Of a DNA stretch of 64,000 nucleotides, positions 21,950 to 35,138 are shown in pieces (position 1 is the stretch's first letter; each line of letters opens with the position of its first letter). The stretch is from assembly GCF_000143415.4 (NCBI RefSeq), contig NW_003314270.1, forward strand, positions 1,044,722-1,108,721, written 5' to 3'. The notes under the pieces were generated by a model. That model had not been told where the DNA came from and ran no database searches. It was given only the letters and a program-made list of their open reading frames with translations. This stretch comes from Selaginella moellendorffii. Its lineage: Eukaryota > Streptophyta > Lycopodiopsida > Selaginellales > Selaginellaceae. Made by a program: the position numbers and the translations under genes.

Positions 21950-23115
21950 GCTTCACCACCACCGTCTTCCCTCATAACATTAACACAAGATTTTGTCTTA
22001 TGCCTGTTGGGACATTCCGAGGACCTATGTCCTAACTCTCCATAATGGAAGCAATGACCCACACTACCCATTCTGCTAGGAGCAGGTTTTGCAGGTTGCT
22101 ACTGCTTGTACCCACCAGGAGGAGGAACATAGGGCCTAGGACCAGAAGAAGCTACTAGTGGTCTCCAACCACCACCACCTTTGTTAACTGTTGCTTGTGA
22201 GCCTCCAGAGCAAAACCTACCTTCCACCCTCTGTTTTCGATCACCTTGTTTATTCCCAAAACTCCTATTCTTGTCCGAGTTACCAACATATGGTTGCTGA
22301 TATTCTTCCATGAGCGAGTGACTAAAGGCAACTTGCTGTGTTGCCTCCTTACACTCTAGGTACGTCTTCGGCTTAAACTTCAAAATCTCATTACGAGAAA
22401 GTGAACTTAAACCCTCCAAGAAATAATTCCGAGCATTTTCGTCACTCATATTTGCAATCATAATGCACTTTTGAGCAAACTCATTAACGTAATGCATGAG
22501 ATCCCCTCACTACTTTAACTGCCGTAGCTCCGCACGAAGTCTCAGACCAAGATCATCCGGCAAGTATTCTTTACGGATACGAGACTGCATCTTGGTCCAA
22601 CTTCTAGTTTGCCCTTTTACCTGCCGCCACCAAGTTTTGGCGTGATGGGTGAGAAAGGATTGCGCACATGCAACTTTCATATGATCATCTACGTCTGCTG
22701 CTATGAAATAGTTTTCCATATCATAGACCCAGTCCTCCAAAACTTGATCGTCCTGCATGCCTATGAAGTTGAGTGGTTTCAGAGGCTTGAACTTTGAAAC
22801 TTGTGCAACCAGGGGTGGCTGCAGAACTTCATCGTCCTTAGAACTTGAGGAGGAGTCCAGTTGCTTAGGCTTAGCTAGTTTAGCTGCCTCGGCTTCTTTC
22901 TTCCTCTTCTTGTTCTCCTTCTTCAATTTGCGAATCTCCTTTCGCAAATTCTCAATCTCGACTTCCTGAGCCGTACGCTGCAATGCCGCACAATCTGGCT
23001 CTTCCTCTTCTAACTCAGCCTCAGCCTCTTTTGCAGCATCTCTAGCAAGAGTTTCCTCCTCTCGATTCACCCGTCTAGAGGTTTTAGCGTCATCAGCACG
23101 GTTCCTTTTCACCAT
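21950..23115 (-). pseudogene. Gag of outer chromovirus, broken
   Basis: Starts MVKRNRADD at 23115 with a Glu/Lys coiled-coil-like stretch (LRKEIRKLKKENKKRKKEA), then the gag domain (YDMENYFIAADV, AKTWWRQVKGQ). Two adjacent stops (TAG TGA) lie near 22501-22506, where related gags have Gln and Arg. It resumes as MHYVNEFAQKC (22497 to 22099). The zinc knuckle near 22030-22070 reads C-F-H-Y-G-E-L-G-H-R-S-S-E-C, so the second Cys is Tyr. The breaks I can read are C-to-T or G-to-A changes. Confidence 0.82.
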
Positions 23116-23288
23116 CCCGCTAGCTACATGCTTGTCTCTATCAATAACTGAACATGCTTACAATGTTCTTACCAAATGGTGCAATCCAACTAATCCTATA
23201 TAGGTCATTTTGGATCTACTAGAAAAGTCTCTACATATGCAACTTGAGTAAGAAAATCCGACAAAAGTTGGATAAGAATCGCTGAGAT

Positions 23289-23306
23289 AATTTCTTTGAT
23301 ACCAAA
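23289..23306 (-). other. Primer-binding site of outer element (initiator Met tRNA type)
   Basis: On - the 5' LTR end GCTACA is followed by TTTGGTATCAAAG, close to the TGGTATCAGAGC site common in plant gypsy elements. The same junction (ataccaaa then TGTA on +) recurs at 27406 and 28207. Confidence 0.8.
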
Positions 23307-24225
23307 TGTAGCACACCTGAATTTGGAGCCGAACTCCAAGCCCATTGCGCTACGAAATGAGGGTCCAATACAATTCCACGAGCACCAACTCCCCGTATCT
23401 AGCACCTGCACGTAAAATGGTGTCAAACAAAGTTTGGCACAATTTTGGCATACTGATGGCCTAATGAGAGGAGGAGGGTACCCCACCGACTAGAGTAGTG
23501 TGGAGCTTGGGCTTAGACCCAAGCCAGATGCAGAACAAGGAGTGACATAGCCTGGCAGGAGCCAAACTAATGTCTCAGGTGGTCAGACATGCAATCCAAC
23601 CATTATCCCTATTATACATTTGGAACCCCCCACACCCCCCCCCCTCTGAGGGACACACACTTTAAGCTTTCACCCCAAGCCTCCCTTAGTACCAGGAGTT
23701 AGTCTCTGGGACAAGTCCGAAACTTACCAAATATGGAATGGCCTTAGATTACGAATTTAGACATGGGACAAACACCATTGTGTTTAGGCCGGCCTCTACA
23801 TTTCGTAGACATGCCAAATGAGTGAATCTAGACACTTTCCATAAATAGCATTTGGGACCGAAATGAGACTAACATAAAGGGCGTGATAGCAAAGGTGTTT
23901 AGTAGACATGATAAGCTATCATCCAGCGATATTGAGGGACTAGTCTCAATACACGAGGGTTCTTGCCAAGCCAGTGCAAGATAGAGCAAAAGAGAACTAA
24001 AAAGCCGGGCCAAGCATGCTTGGCCAAATAGACACTTAGGAATTCCGTCTTTATGCTCATCCGGCTAAGTACAAATGCTAAGTCCAATTTACTAACACTT
24101 GGACAAGAGGGGCCAATAAAGGGAACCAGCAGTACCGACCTCTTGCTGTCATGGCAGTAAGGAGAGAGTGTCCGTAAGGACTGGCCGACAAGTATCTTTC
24201 AATACCTGAAGTCACATTTGCGACA
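23307..24225 (-). repeat. 5' LTR of outer chromovirus
   Basis: 919 bp, TGTAGC to GCGACA on +. It contains a C-homopolymer tract near 23626-23644 and the block 'gggctttcaccccaagcctccc' form common to all LTRs of this group. It joins directly to a truncated relative at 24226. Confidence 0.87.
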
Positions 24226-25049
24226 GCCAAGACTAGCACACAAAATGGAGTCAAATAGCGTTTGGCACTATTTCGGCATACCAATGGCCTAACGTGAAGA
24301 TATAGATACTCCACCAGCTAACATGGAATGGAACTTGGGTTTAGACCTAAGCCGGACGCAAAACAAAGACAGGTATGCAAGTGGGAGCTATACTATGCCT
24401 CAAGTTGGTCGACCTACCCACTATCCCTACTATACATTTGGAACCCCTTACAGGCCCCCCCCCCCCTTAAGGAACACATGCTTTGGGCTTTCACCCCAAG
24501 TCTCCCTTAGTATCAGGAGTTAGTCTCTGGGACAAGCTCGAAACCTACTAAATATGGAATGGCACTAGATTGTGAATTTGGACACGGGACGAATACCATT
24601 GTGTTTAGGACAATCTCTACATTCCGTAGATATGCCAAATAAGCAAATCTAAATACTTTTCATAAATAGCATTTAAGACCGGAATGAGACTAATACAAAG
24701 GGCATGATAGCAAGGGTGTTTGGGAGACACAATAAGCTACCATCTAGTGAATATTGAGGGACCAATCTTAATATCATGAGAGCTCCTAACATTAGCAAGT
24801 GCAAGTCAACATCATGAGTTTCTCATCACCGTATCAAATATACTTGACTAAATGACAACTTAGAATTTCCTTCCTTAGTGCCCTTCTAGTCTAAGTGCAC
24901 ATGTGATGACCAGTTTCTCAACTACCTTAGGCAGAAACTAATAATGGGTCTAGCAATACCGACATCTTGCCATCATGGTAGTAAGGAAAGAATGTTTGTG
25001 AGGATTGGCCGATAGGTAACTTTCTATACCCGAAGTCATATTCGCAACA
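24226..25049 (-). repeat. Truncated LTR of a related subfamily
   Basis: Matches 28500-29344 and more distantly the outer LTRs, ending ATTCGCAACA. Its TGTA end is missing, cut where the outer element begins. Includes a 12-14 base C run near 24455-24467. Confidence 0.75.
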
Positions 25050-27406
25050 CCTTCCCCCCCTTAGGGAAGATCGACATCCTCGTAGATGCATACTCAAGTC
25101 TAGAATACCACTAAGGAAACAACTCCAGAAAAAGTTCATGGTATTCACATTATGTGAAAAATGCACCAACTTACATAAGTGAGGAGGCAACCTCTTTGTC
25201 TAACACGAATGCGCTACAAGCTAAGACACCTTCCGGCTATCGCCAACAAAGAAATGACCAACAGAGTTAGCCACCCTTGTTGCTTTGGTTGTCACCTAGC
25301 TTACAAAATTGTGATACGCCCCTGCCTGCAGAGACATAGAGAGAGAAGCTAGAGGCCCCAACCCTCCTGAGCAAATAAACCAAACCCGTCGGTAAGGTTT
25401 AGATAGACTACTGTAAACATGCAATTAGAGTTATTTACACGGTCATGCCCTTTAACGAAATAAGGAACATTGACAGAGAGGCGGGTGATGTGACCAGTCG
25501 ACAATAGCTACCTCATGACTAAAGATTTCACCATGCACACGAAGTGCCGAAGCCAGTCTACCTATACTGGCCCAAACTCAAAGATCAATAGATGGATAAT
25601 ATCAAAGTCATAAACAATGATATCTTAGAGTCTTAATTATCAGTGAATATATCTTAGATTAGAACACAAAAGTATTTTAAGTAAGTTATCATCTGATAAA
25701 CTAGTATTATAGTATAAGATCATCATGGTTGGAAAACATAGGATTCACTATCTAACAAAATTCAATAGCACATATACTATCAAGTAAACTCAATGATAAA
25801 ACTTAACTACCAAAGATTATAGATAGTATGCCAAAAAACTTACAAAAGATAACTCAAAGAACACAAAGTATCATTGACTGGCAAGCAGAATACTCGCGAT
25901 TGTATCACTCGAAGGAAATAACATCCAAATCTATCAGATCTATCTTGAGGAACAATCAACAAAACTGAATAAATGCGGTAAGACCAACAAACATTCGTTC
26001 ATGCCAACTATCACACCAATCAATCGAAATAGATCCAGGTCAATAATATTAAGGAACCAGAGTTGCTCAAGCAAGTGTTAGCAACATCCTACTGATGTCT
26101 CAAACCCAAAAGACCAATTCAAAGCAAACCACAAAGAACATGTAATATTGCAAAAAGCTATAAGCCATTAAAGAGAAAAACTAACTATTATGAAAGATTA
26201 TCAAGCATCCCATCAATAGAGAAATGCATAATCATCATCCACCATCCACCATCCCGAACAATGGGAAATCATTTTACATCAACAATAATCAAGCAAAACC
26301 TCTAACAAGGATAATCAATTATCTTAAATGATAGTCAATCATCACCAATGATTGCTAAATGCAAAATACTAACTTCAACATCAAAGCTAATAAGTTAAAA
26401 ATGCCTTTCTAACAACTTTTAACAAATGAAACAATGAGCACAAAAACTTAAGGAACCAAAAGCTTAAAGAAATCTATAGCCAAGTCTTGCTTAACAATGA
26501 TCACAAGTCTCACATGAACTAACTTTAATGCTAAAGAAAAAATCATGGTACAACCCACAATATCCTCCTCAACACATCCATAAACCAAATTTCATAATGC
26601 CAAAACTAATGAAGAGCATATCTGTATCAATCCAAAAGCTAAGCACAATAAAGCTATGCTTAACAAATGATTACTAAACGATCCTCCATAAATCTATTTA
26701 TAGTAAGACGTAATTCACTTCATAACAAGTACAAGAAGAATCATCAATAATCAATATATCCTATCTTAAATCCAACAAGGACTCAAACATTCCAATATCG
26801 ATCACTAACTCTTCCTCTCGTAGAGTTAGGATTATCCACGATTAAATCACTTTTCAAGGAAAAGCCAAAGTTCAACCCCTACTAAATAATCTTGTCTAGA
26901 ACACAACTAACTCAACTTGCCACTTAGTTCATTTGAACATCAACACAGTTGCTAACTAGCAAATGCATAAATGCTAATAACATAAACAACCCAAGCATCA
27001 ACACTATTTGCATCGAGACTAATGAAACTCAATATCAATCCTATGGAGAGACATCTCATTTCACTTGAATCCCAACATCAATAATGTCAATGACAACGCA
27101 TCACTTCAATACCATCAACACTATAACAAAGCTAAAAGAAGGCACGAGTGAATTACCACTCAAAGCTCTTTAGCAACGAAGCTAACCAAAGTCAAAAATA
27201 CCTTAGTTAGTATTTGAGACTAATCCTCCAATAATACTCAGCTACATATAACACTTAATCAAGGAGTGAATCACCACATCTAAGACTCAATGAAATCCAA
27301 CACCATAGACTAAATGTAACCAAATGACATTGACAAAGGTAGAATCGATATGTCAATATAGAAAAACCATGTAAGTCTAACAACATGATCCTCTAATACC
27401 AAATGT
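25050..27406 (-). mobile_element. Non-coding internal region of a non-autonomous LTR element
   Basis: Begins (from the + left end) with a polypurine tract on - and about 500 bp related to 8844-9360. Then comes 1.8 kb of A/C-rich sequence with no open frame of note, ending in the PBS-like ctctaataccaaa beside an LTR start at 27407. A PPT at one end, a PBS at the other and no gag or pol point to a non-autonomous element that depended on a relative such as the outer chromovirus. Confidence 0.6.
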
Positions 27407-28207
27407 AGCGTATGTGGTTTTTACCTTTATCCTATGGTGATTTAGGATAACCACGAAGCGAATCTTAACCCTCTATATGCCACGTGTCACATGCTATATG
27501 TCCATAAGATAGTAGTGTGGAACCCGAACTTCAGAGCTTTGGGCCACTGAATGAAGGAACGGTGCCAAACTCCCAAACATGGAGCTAAGGAGTGATGGAA
27601 TTGGACCACGGAGCAACTCTCAAGCATACAGCCCAAGGAGAGAAAGGACTTTCGCATTGCCTTCGGTCCAATCCAAGACAAGTTTATAAAAAAGCATAGC
27701 AATGATTATTTAAACCAATAGACCAATCCCTAAAATCTTGATTGATCCACCCATAATCATGCCTAGGAAGGATCCATTAATGCTGTGCTAAACAGCTATG
27801 GACCAACTTATTTGCCACTCATAGCAAACCCAAGGAAAGTTTACTTTCACTCATGGTACATAGAACAACTCAGGAAACCATTGAAACAACTCATAGAACC
27901 ATCGATAGGCTTACATTAATCCTACCAACTCAAAGTATAATCTTGAGTTGTTAATGTACCTCACTCACGAGCCCAAGCGCAAACTCGTGCAAACAAAATA
28001 GCTTATTCCATCCTATAAGCCCAAGAGCAAGCTCACATAATAAAGTACAACAAGGTAACCAAATCCGTACCCAAGGAATCAATGTGAAATCTTTGCACCC
28101 AAATGTGTGCCCACTTAGATCATTGTTTTCATTTTTGCATATGCAATGAGACTAGTTGACCAATCTCATTGGATAGTACTCGCCGAGACTCATTCTCTAA
28201 TACCAAA
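27407..28207 (-). repeat. LTR-end fragment plus short internal piece
   Basis: 27407-27655 repeats 28208-28463 (tgtarcgtatgtggtttttacctt.. type) and so is the end of an LTR. 27656-28190 is not shared with it and ends in a second PBS-like ctctaataccaaa. The arrangement PBS-LTR end, short insert, PBS-LTR suggests unequal recombination between two copies. Confidence 0.6.
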
Positions 28208-29344
28208 TGTAACATATGTGGTTTTTACCTTTTATCCTATGGTGATTTACTATAGAATAACCACAAAGCGGAACCTAACCCTCCATGTGACACGTGTCAC
28301 ATGCCATGTGTCCATAGGACAGTGGTGTGGAACCCGAAGTTCAAAGCTTTGGGCCATTGAACAAAAGAACGGTGCCAAACTCCTAAGCATGGAGCCAAGG
28401 AGTGACAGAACCGGACCATGGAGCAACTCCCGAGCATATAGCCCAAGGAGAAAAGAGACAGGAGCATGGAGCGACTTGGAATAGTCCTAAAGTATCTAGC
28501 ATCCTAATGTTAGGACCAGCACATAAAATGGAGCCAAACGGAGTTTAGCACTATTTTAGTATACTGGTGGCATAATGTGAGGATATAGGTACTCCACCAG
28601 CTAGCATAGAATGGAACTTGGGCTTAGACCCAAGCCAGACGCAAAAGAAGGACAGACATGCAAATGGGAGCTCTACTATGCCTTAAGTTGGTCGGCCATG
28701 CCTAACTTACCCACTATCCCTACTATACATTTGGAACCCCTCACAGGCCCCCCCCCCCCCCTCTCTTAAGGAACACATGCTTTGGGCTTTCACCCCAAGC
28801 CTCCCTTAGTATCAGGAGTTAGTCTCTGGGACAAGCTTGAAACCTACTAAATATGGAATGGCACTAGATTGTGAATTTGGACACGGGACAAACACCATTG
28901 TGTTCAAGACAATCTTTACATTCTGTAGATATGCCAAATAAGCAAATCTAAACACTTTCCATAAATAGCATTTGAGACTAGAATGAGACTAACACAAAGG
29001 GCATGATAGCGAGGGTGTTTGGGAAACATAGTAAGCTATCATCTAGTGAATATTGAGAGATCAATCTCAATATCACGGGGGTTCCCAACACTAGCAAATG
29101 CAAGTCAACATCATGAGTTTCTCATCACCATATCAAATATGCTTGACTAAATAACAACTTAGGATTTCCTTAGTGCCCTTCTGATCTAAATGCACATGTG
29201 ATGACTAGTTTTTCAACTAGCTTAGGTAAAGACTAATAACAGGTCTAGCAATACCGACCTTCTGCCATTGTGGTAGTAAGGAAAGAGTGTTCGTAAAGAC
29301 TAACTGACAGGTAACTTTCAATACCCGAAGTCATATTCGCAACA
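28208..29344 (-). repeat. LTR of related subfamily, near full length
   Basis: 1137 bp, TGTAAC to GCAACA. It holds a C run near 28748-28761 and the same conserved blocks as the other LTRs. Its right flank (ggggtgatcac) leads into an unrelated gypsy remnant. Confidence 0.75.
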
Positions 29345-29396
29345 GGGGTGATCACTTGATTGCAGAGCCCTTTCATTATTCTATCATTCTGACCTG

Positions 29397-32310
29397 GTGC
29401 CTAACAACCATAAAAGATCTGTGCCCATTGCTTCTACCATACAATTGGAAAGGAAATGTCAACCTCTCAAAACTCAATCTTTTGATTGGGAGGAATATTT
29501 AAATGATTTCCAAAAACAACAAATCTTAAAAGCCTTCTTTGAAATTGAGCTAATTTTAAAAGTTGATCTCTATACAATATTCAAAGAAATACCTAGGCAA
29601 GAAACCCCTAAACCAAATATTGGTAGGGCTATAGGAGATTTCTCCCTAAAGGAGAATCTTGTTTATAAAATTGATCAATAGAGAAACTATGTTTTATATG
29701 TTTCTTATGATAAACCATTTAAGCAAATAAATTCAGCAGATGAGAATAATTTGCATATTGTCAAAATTGCTCAAGGATTGCAAAATGAATTTTGTAATCA
29801 AGGCATAAATTTACTAAAGGATTACAAAGACATTTTTGCCTATTCTTACACAGATTTAAAAAGCATCTTGCAATAACTTTATGTGCATCATAATGAAATA
29901 CTCTTAAGAAATATGTTTAATGAATTACTAAAGTAAAGTCAAGGAGGAAATCGATAAACTTCTCTAAGCAGAATTCATTTATCCAATCCAGAGAGCTCAA
30001 TATCTTTCACCACTTATAATTGTGTCTAAAAGAGATAGCAATTTACAAGTTTGTGTGAATTACAAAAATCTAGATAATACAATAAAAAAGAATATGTTCC
30101 ATATTCCTTTCACAAATGAAATTTTGGATTCAAGAGCAAATTATGAGATGTATTCATTTTTAAATGGATTTTTTGGCTATAACCAAGTGGAAATAGCACC
30201 TAAAGATCAATATAAAATGGTTTTTATAAGTTTATGGGGAACTTATGCTTATTGCAAAATGCCCTTTGGCCTATGCAATGTTTCTTTCACATTTCAAAGA
30301 GTTGTTACGAACACTTTTAAAGAATATCTCATTTATTTTATGAGAGTTTTCATGGATGATTTTAGTGTCTTTAGCTCCAAAATATAACATTTAATTTACT
30401 TATAAAAATGTTTTCAAAATTAGAGAGAATATGGCATTTCTCTTAATCCAAAGAAGTGTACTTTCTTTGTAAATTTTGACATACTTTTAGGTTATATTAT
30501 ATGTAAGGAAAACATCCTTATAGATAAAGAAAAAACTCAAATGATGGAGACAATATTTCCATCATATAATTTTAAAAGTATTTATTGCTTTCTAGGAAAA
30601 ATTGGCTATCATAAGCAATTTATAAAAAATTATACAAAGATTGCTAAGCCACTTATTTATCTTTTAAAGAAAGATATTTAATTCATATGAAATAAAAATT
30701 GTCAAAAAATATTTTTAAGGCTTAAATAATGCCTTAAAGAAGCACTTATACTTATTAAGCTAGATTGGACAAAAGAGTTTTACCTACAAGTGGATATTTT
30801 TTATATTGCCACAGATGCAATATTATCCCAAATACAAAGTGATCAAAATGATCATCCTATCTACTATGCAAGCAGACACTTAAATCCTATTAAGCATAAC
30901 TATACAATAATTGAAAAAGAGGTGTTAACACCTTACAAAAATTTAGGCATTATCTGTTAGCAACAAAATTAATTATCTTTCCTAACTATAAAGCTCATTT
31001 ATATCTCATCAACAAGTTGTGCATATCTGTTGACTAACTAAATGGTTTCTACTATTACAAGAATATAATTTTAAAATAGTGTATAGATTTGGAAAATTTT
31101 ATGAACAGGTCAATTGCCTAAGTTGCATTACTATAGAAGAGTCATTTAATACTAAAGAAGACGAACTTCCAAATATTCATTTATTTACAATCTTTGGGCC
31201 TACCATTTAGTTGGAAGCTATATAAATCTATTTTTCTATAGGCATCATTTCACCTCACTATAACACGCTAGAGAAAAAGAAGTTATTTGTCTTGAGAACA
31301 TGACATTACTTTATCATGAAAGAGCATCTATATAAATCAAGTATCGATGGAACACTAAGGAAATGTGTTAATAAGCAAGAAGAAAGAAATGAAATCTTAA
31401 AAGAAGTTTATTCAGGCTCATCAGAAGGCCATTTTACAAATAAAATCACTGCTAGAAAAGTCTTACAAGAAGTGCTTTAATTTCCTATACTTTGGAAAGA
31501 TATAGCAATTTTCTGCAAAATTGTGACATTTGCCAAATGCATAAACTACCGTCTAAGAAGTAAATCCATGAACTAAATGTTATATATCAATATAAAGCAT
31601 TTTATAAATGGGGATTGGATTTTGTAGGACTTATAGTGATAAGTAGTAAGAGAAACAAATATATTTTAGTCGCCACTAATTATGTGACTAAATAGACAGA
31701 AGTTATGCCTATAAAATAGACCTTAACTGTTAACATTGTTAAATTCTTTTATGAAAATATCATTGTAAGATTTAGTTTGCTTAAGAAGATTATCACAAAC
31801 AAAGGCATCCATTTATTATACAAAAATTTATCTTTAAACACAAAAACTCTATACCATATTACCCACAAAGGAATGGCCAAGCTAAATTTACTAATAAAAT
31901 GCTTTAAAATATTTTTAAAAAGATTATAAAAGACTATAAAAAAGATTGGGATGAAAAAATCTTAAATGTTTTGCAAGTTTATAAGACTATATATAAAGTA
32001 TCCACATACATGACACCATTTTGTCTACCTATAGCTAAAAAGGTTTAACACTTATGGAATTTATAATTCCCTCTTTGCATATTACAATTAAAAATAGCTT
32101 AGATGAAAAAGAAACTCTTAAGAAAAGATTTGCCAAAATAGGAAACTTAAATAAAATTAAGCTTAAAGCAATCTAAACCCTACATGCAATTCAAAAAGCC
32201 AGAAGGCTAAATATAATACACAATTGAAAATCTCTTGCAAGCTTAAGCCACAAAATAAGGTCCTTTGGTATCAAAGCAAAATAAATGTATTTAGAAATAA
32301 ATTTGAGAGG
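29397..32310 (+). mobile_element. Degenerate Ty3/gypsy pol remnant (RT-RNase H-INT)
   Basis: Very AT-rich, many stops. The RT piece open at 30022-30387 has VCVNYKNLDNTIKK, FLNGFFGYNQVEI, KMPFGLCNVSFTFQR and FMDDFSVFSSK. RNase H is near 30780-30940 (ATDAILSQIQ, YYASRHLNP, EKEVLT). The integrase core is near 31610-31700 (DFVGLIVISSKRNKYILVATNYVTK). FMDDF and GFFGYNQ resemble the Tat/Athila side of gypsy more than chromoviruses. A purine-rich stretch (gaggaaatgaagtgggggg) at 32308-32327 may be the old polypurine tract. No LTR found. Confidence 0.78.
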
Positions 32311-32329
32311 AAATGAAGTGGGGGGTTGA

Positions 32330-34048
32330 AATTAGTAAGAATGATTTCACTTTCCCATTCTTGGTGGAAAGATATGTAGCTTGCATTGCCCTAAATCATC
32401 ATTGCTCTATTTTGACAAGTTTAAATTGCAAGATGCTGTCGTGGAACTTGTTAGAGTGTGTTTGATCAATGCAATGACTACAACATGTCAAAAATGAAAA
32501 GGACAAGCATGTTGTTGTGACTACAAAACATTCAACCGACTGTTATGCCAAAATGGGAAGAGGTATCTGCTGTTGGTGTAGATACTTTACACAATAATGG
32601 GCAATGTCTTTGGGATCGTTTAAAACTTCAAATATAATTTAATAGATGGTGTTTTAGGTGAAACTAAAAAGTTAAAGAAAAGGAATATTAAAAGTAAAAA
32701 GAGTAGACATTAAGATCTTATTTAGTTTTCTCCACCTTTAACTAGAAATTAATCACAGGGACGCTATTAGACTTTGCTCCAACCTTTATGAGTTAATAGT
32801 TATTATCACATTTACTTTAATGAGTTTCTTTATTTAACCATGCATTTTGCATAATGCTTCAGTAGCTTAGATCTAAACAATTCATAGCCGTCGGATTTAA
32901 TCTGAGACGCTGTAGAAATATATCTGAAGGCTAGTGTTTAGGGTAAGTCTTGATGGGGCTGGGTTTCGCTGTTGGCGGCGGCGCTGGGAGGAGGCGGCGT
33001 GGCAGGAGGCGTTATTTTTTTCTCAAACCATCAAAATGCACACTGGTGGGGTGCCCATTCTCAACGTGGCTACTCAGTATTCGTTTTGGGCTGTCGCTAC
33101 TGTTTTGCACAGTACGTTGAGGCGGCCAAAGCGAGAGGAAGTCGGGGAATCGAAGCCCCCGGCTGCCCCACACTTAGATGTAGGATTTTCGATTGTGTGA
33201 AACTACTAACAAGCAGGATCGAAGACCAGCTACCCAGCCCTCTTTTGGGGATTTCCTCTTTGAGGAGAACCCCTCCAAAACAAAAAACGAAGAAGCATTC
33301 CTTTCGTTTTTTTTGGTCTTCGAAACAGTGTCTGTCTTGTTGCTTGACAAGGATTAGGGTTCACGGGCGCCTCCCCTCTCGCCAGCACCTGATCCGGTCG
33401 CTGTTTCTCAGAATGTTTCGCTTGAGCTGAGCCCCAGCTGAAATCAAGTTCGACTGCAGAGCTAACTGCTGTTAAATTGTAAGCAAGTCTTCTTTATTAT
33501 AACTGGCGAAAAAAAAGTTTGCTTCTTAGTTTTGAGATTTGCGGGGCCAAGATCTCCCATGGCTGCTAGATTTCATATCTTCCTCCAAATCTTCAGCTGT
33601 CCCATCCAACTTCTCCCATCCCATCCATCTAAAATCCTCTCAGTAACTGAATCCTGAGATTGATAGAGTATTTTCATGCGCAGTCGATCGGCGCCATTTC
33701 TTGTCCAGTGAGCGCTCTCGCTTGAGATCTTGCAATGGAGAGCTCTGGCGGAGCTCCGGCGGAGCTTGTCACTTTTGTCTTTCTGGGCAGAGCTTTGCAG
33801 GAGTTGAAAGAACGTTATATATGATCTGCAGCCAACTTTGATGTGATAAGTGAGAAAATTAATAGTAAACACTAGTTTGAGTTTACAAGTCATAGGAATC
33901 GTTTTGTAGGGCTTATATGAACGGATGAAATCACAACTTTTAGATTGAGGCACCAGAAATCTGGAAACTAGCAACAACAAACATTCCAGTTTTGATCTAT
34001 AATCAAAATATATTTATATTTTTTTTCGTTGAATAAAAATCCTTGTTT
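32330..34048. other. Intergenic, no gene supported
   Basis: AT-rich to about 32.9 kb, then GC content rises. Frames at 32934-33200 and 32972-33430 overlap each other and resemble no protein I know. This is the boundary between the transposon block and the gene block and the 3' flank of the methylesterase gene. Confidence 0.5.
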
Positions 34049-35138
34049 TCATCGACAGAAGTCTGCCGCAATCTGGAGCAGAAGTTGATGCAACTCTTGA
34101 GGAGCCGAGAAGAAAGGAGAATGGTCCGACTCTATGCTGTAGACCTTGTCCGGCAAGCTCTTGGTCACAGCAATGTCCTGCTCTCTGGGGCTAAACGACC
34201 TGTCCTTCTCCGTCTTTACGTACACCCTTGGCACGGATCCATAGCCTCTCTTAGAAGTGCTAAAGTTTACCTTGGACACCGCCGCGATTGGTGAAGGCCT
34301 CAAGAGAATCGACGCGAGCGCAACGTCCTGAAAGTAAAGCTCAGTAAACAAAGAAAGAAACCATAGCTATCGGGCTATAAGTGGCAAGCGGTACTCGAGA
34401 GAGAAGGGATAAAAGGCAATGTATAAAGAAGTAAGTACCTCTGCTGGTGAGAGATGATAAAACGCCTCACGGACAAAATCCTTCCGGACCATGACAGTCG
34501 TCGGTCCGTTTTCGACTCCATTTGCGAATGTAAAGTGCATCTTGTCGGGGAAAGACTCTGTTGCTCGCACCTTGAAACAGCAAGGACCACAGCAATTGCA
34601 TTAAAACTTGGGGGTGAAAAACAACGAAGAAAGAAAGAGCAGCTCGCTTACCAAATTGATTTCGGCCTCCTGCGTTTGTAGTCCCACTGGAAACATGGCA
34701 GCGGCGATGTATACCGACACCGCAACCTTCTCCGGGAACTGTTCCGAGGCGTGGACCACGCTCACCCCTCCCAAGCTGTGGCCGACGAGCACAACCTGTA
34801 GCATCAAACGAAAGAGAGCGTCAGAAACTGTTCCAGGGAATTTTTCTCGCGGAGAACAAGAGACTGAGAGAGCGGCCGTCACTGTCCCTCGCGTTTGTAC
34901 TTCTCAATCATTTGCCACTCACCTTGTCTTGCACTTTGCTGAGGAAATCAATCAAAGGTTGAGTGTACTCGGCGAAGGAGGTGACAGTCTCGGCGTCCCG
35001 GGTGTGCGTGCCGCAGCTCGAGAGGTCCAAGGCCGTGACTTTGTGGCCCGAGGCCTGGAGCAAGTTGACGATCTTGTACCAGCACCAGGCCCCGTGACTA
35101 CCCCCATGAACGAGGACGAAGTGGCATGGCTTTGTCAT
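34049..35138 (-). CDS. MES: Methylesterase (MES / SABP2-like alpha/beta hydrolase)
   Basis: Four exons: 34923-35138, 34652-34795, 34439-34570 and 34049-34327, all joined in phase with GT-AG introns, giving 256 residues, the usual size of this plant family. Family members hydrolyse methyl esters of salicylate, jasmonate or auxin; the substrate here cannot be told. Visible are the N-terminal oxyanion segment [12 protein letters not shown], the nucleophile elbow GHSLGG at the start of exon 2, the acid Asp in [10 protein letters not shown] and the base His in [11 protein letters not shown], so the Ser-Asp-His triad is complete. No signal peptide; probably cytosolic. The start is the first Met, directly before the first strand (CHFVLVHGG). 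Confidence 0.93.

Larger units (their letters stand above)
6138..24225 (-). mobile_element. Outer Ty3/gypsy chromovirus, split by nested insertions
   Basis: The element lies on the - strand: 5' LTR (23307-24225), PBS, gag (to about 21.96 kb), PR-RT-RNase H (21.9-19.6 kb), integrase interrupted by the nested element at 10580-19550, integrase remainder plus chromodomain (10.58-9.45 kb), polypurine tract (8844-8863) and 3' LTR (6138-8843). Without the 1786-bp solo LTR and its 5-bp repeat, the 3' LTR is about 915 bp against 919 bp for the 5' LTR. The chromodomain places it in the chromovirus branch, whose members use that domain to steer integration to marked chromatin (family knowledge). Gag and pol carry several stops, so it is dead. 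No matching target-site duplication was found: flanks read ctagg on the left and gccaa on the right. Confidence 0.88.

Noticed and set aside
6138-24230. Target-site duplication for the outer chromovirus
   Set aside because: Flanks ctagg (6133-6137) and gccaa (24226-24230) do not match, so no duplication is claimed; one flank was probably rearranged.
32934-33430. Overlapping frames of 88 and 152 codons
   Set aside because: No family resemblance, no splice-supported extension, no clear promoter or terminator features.
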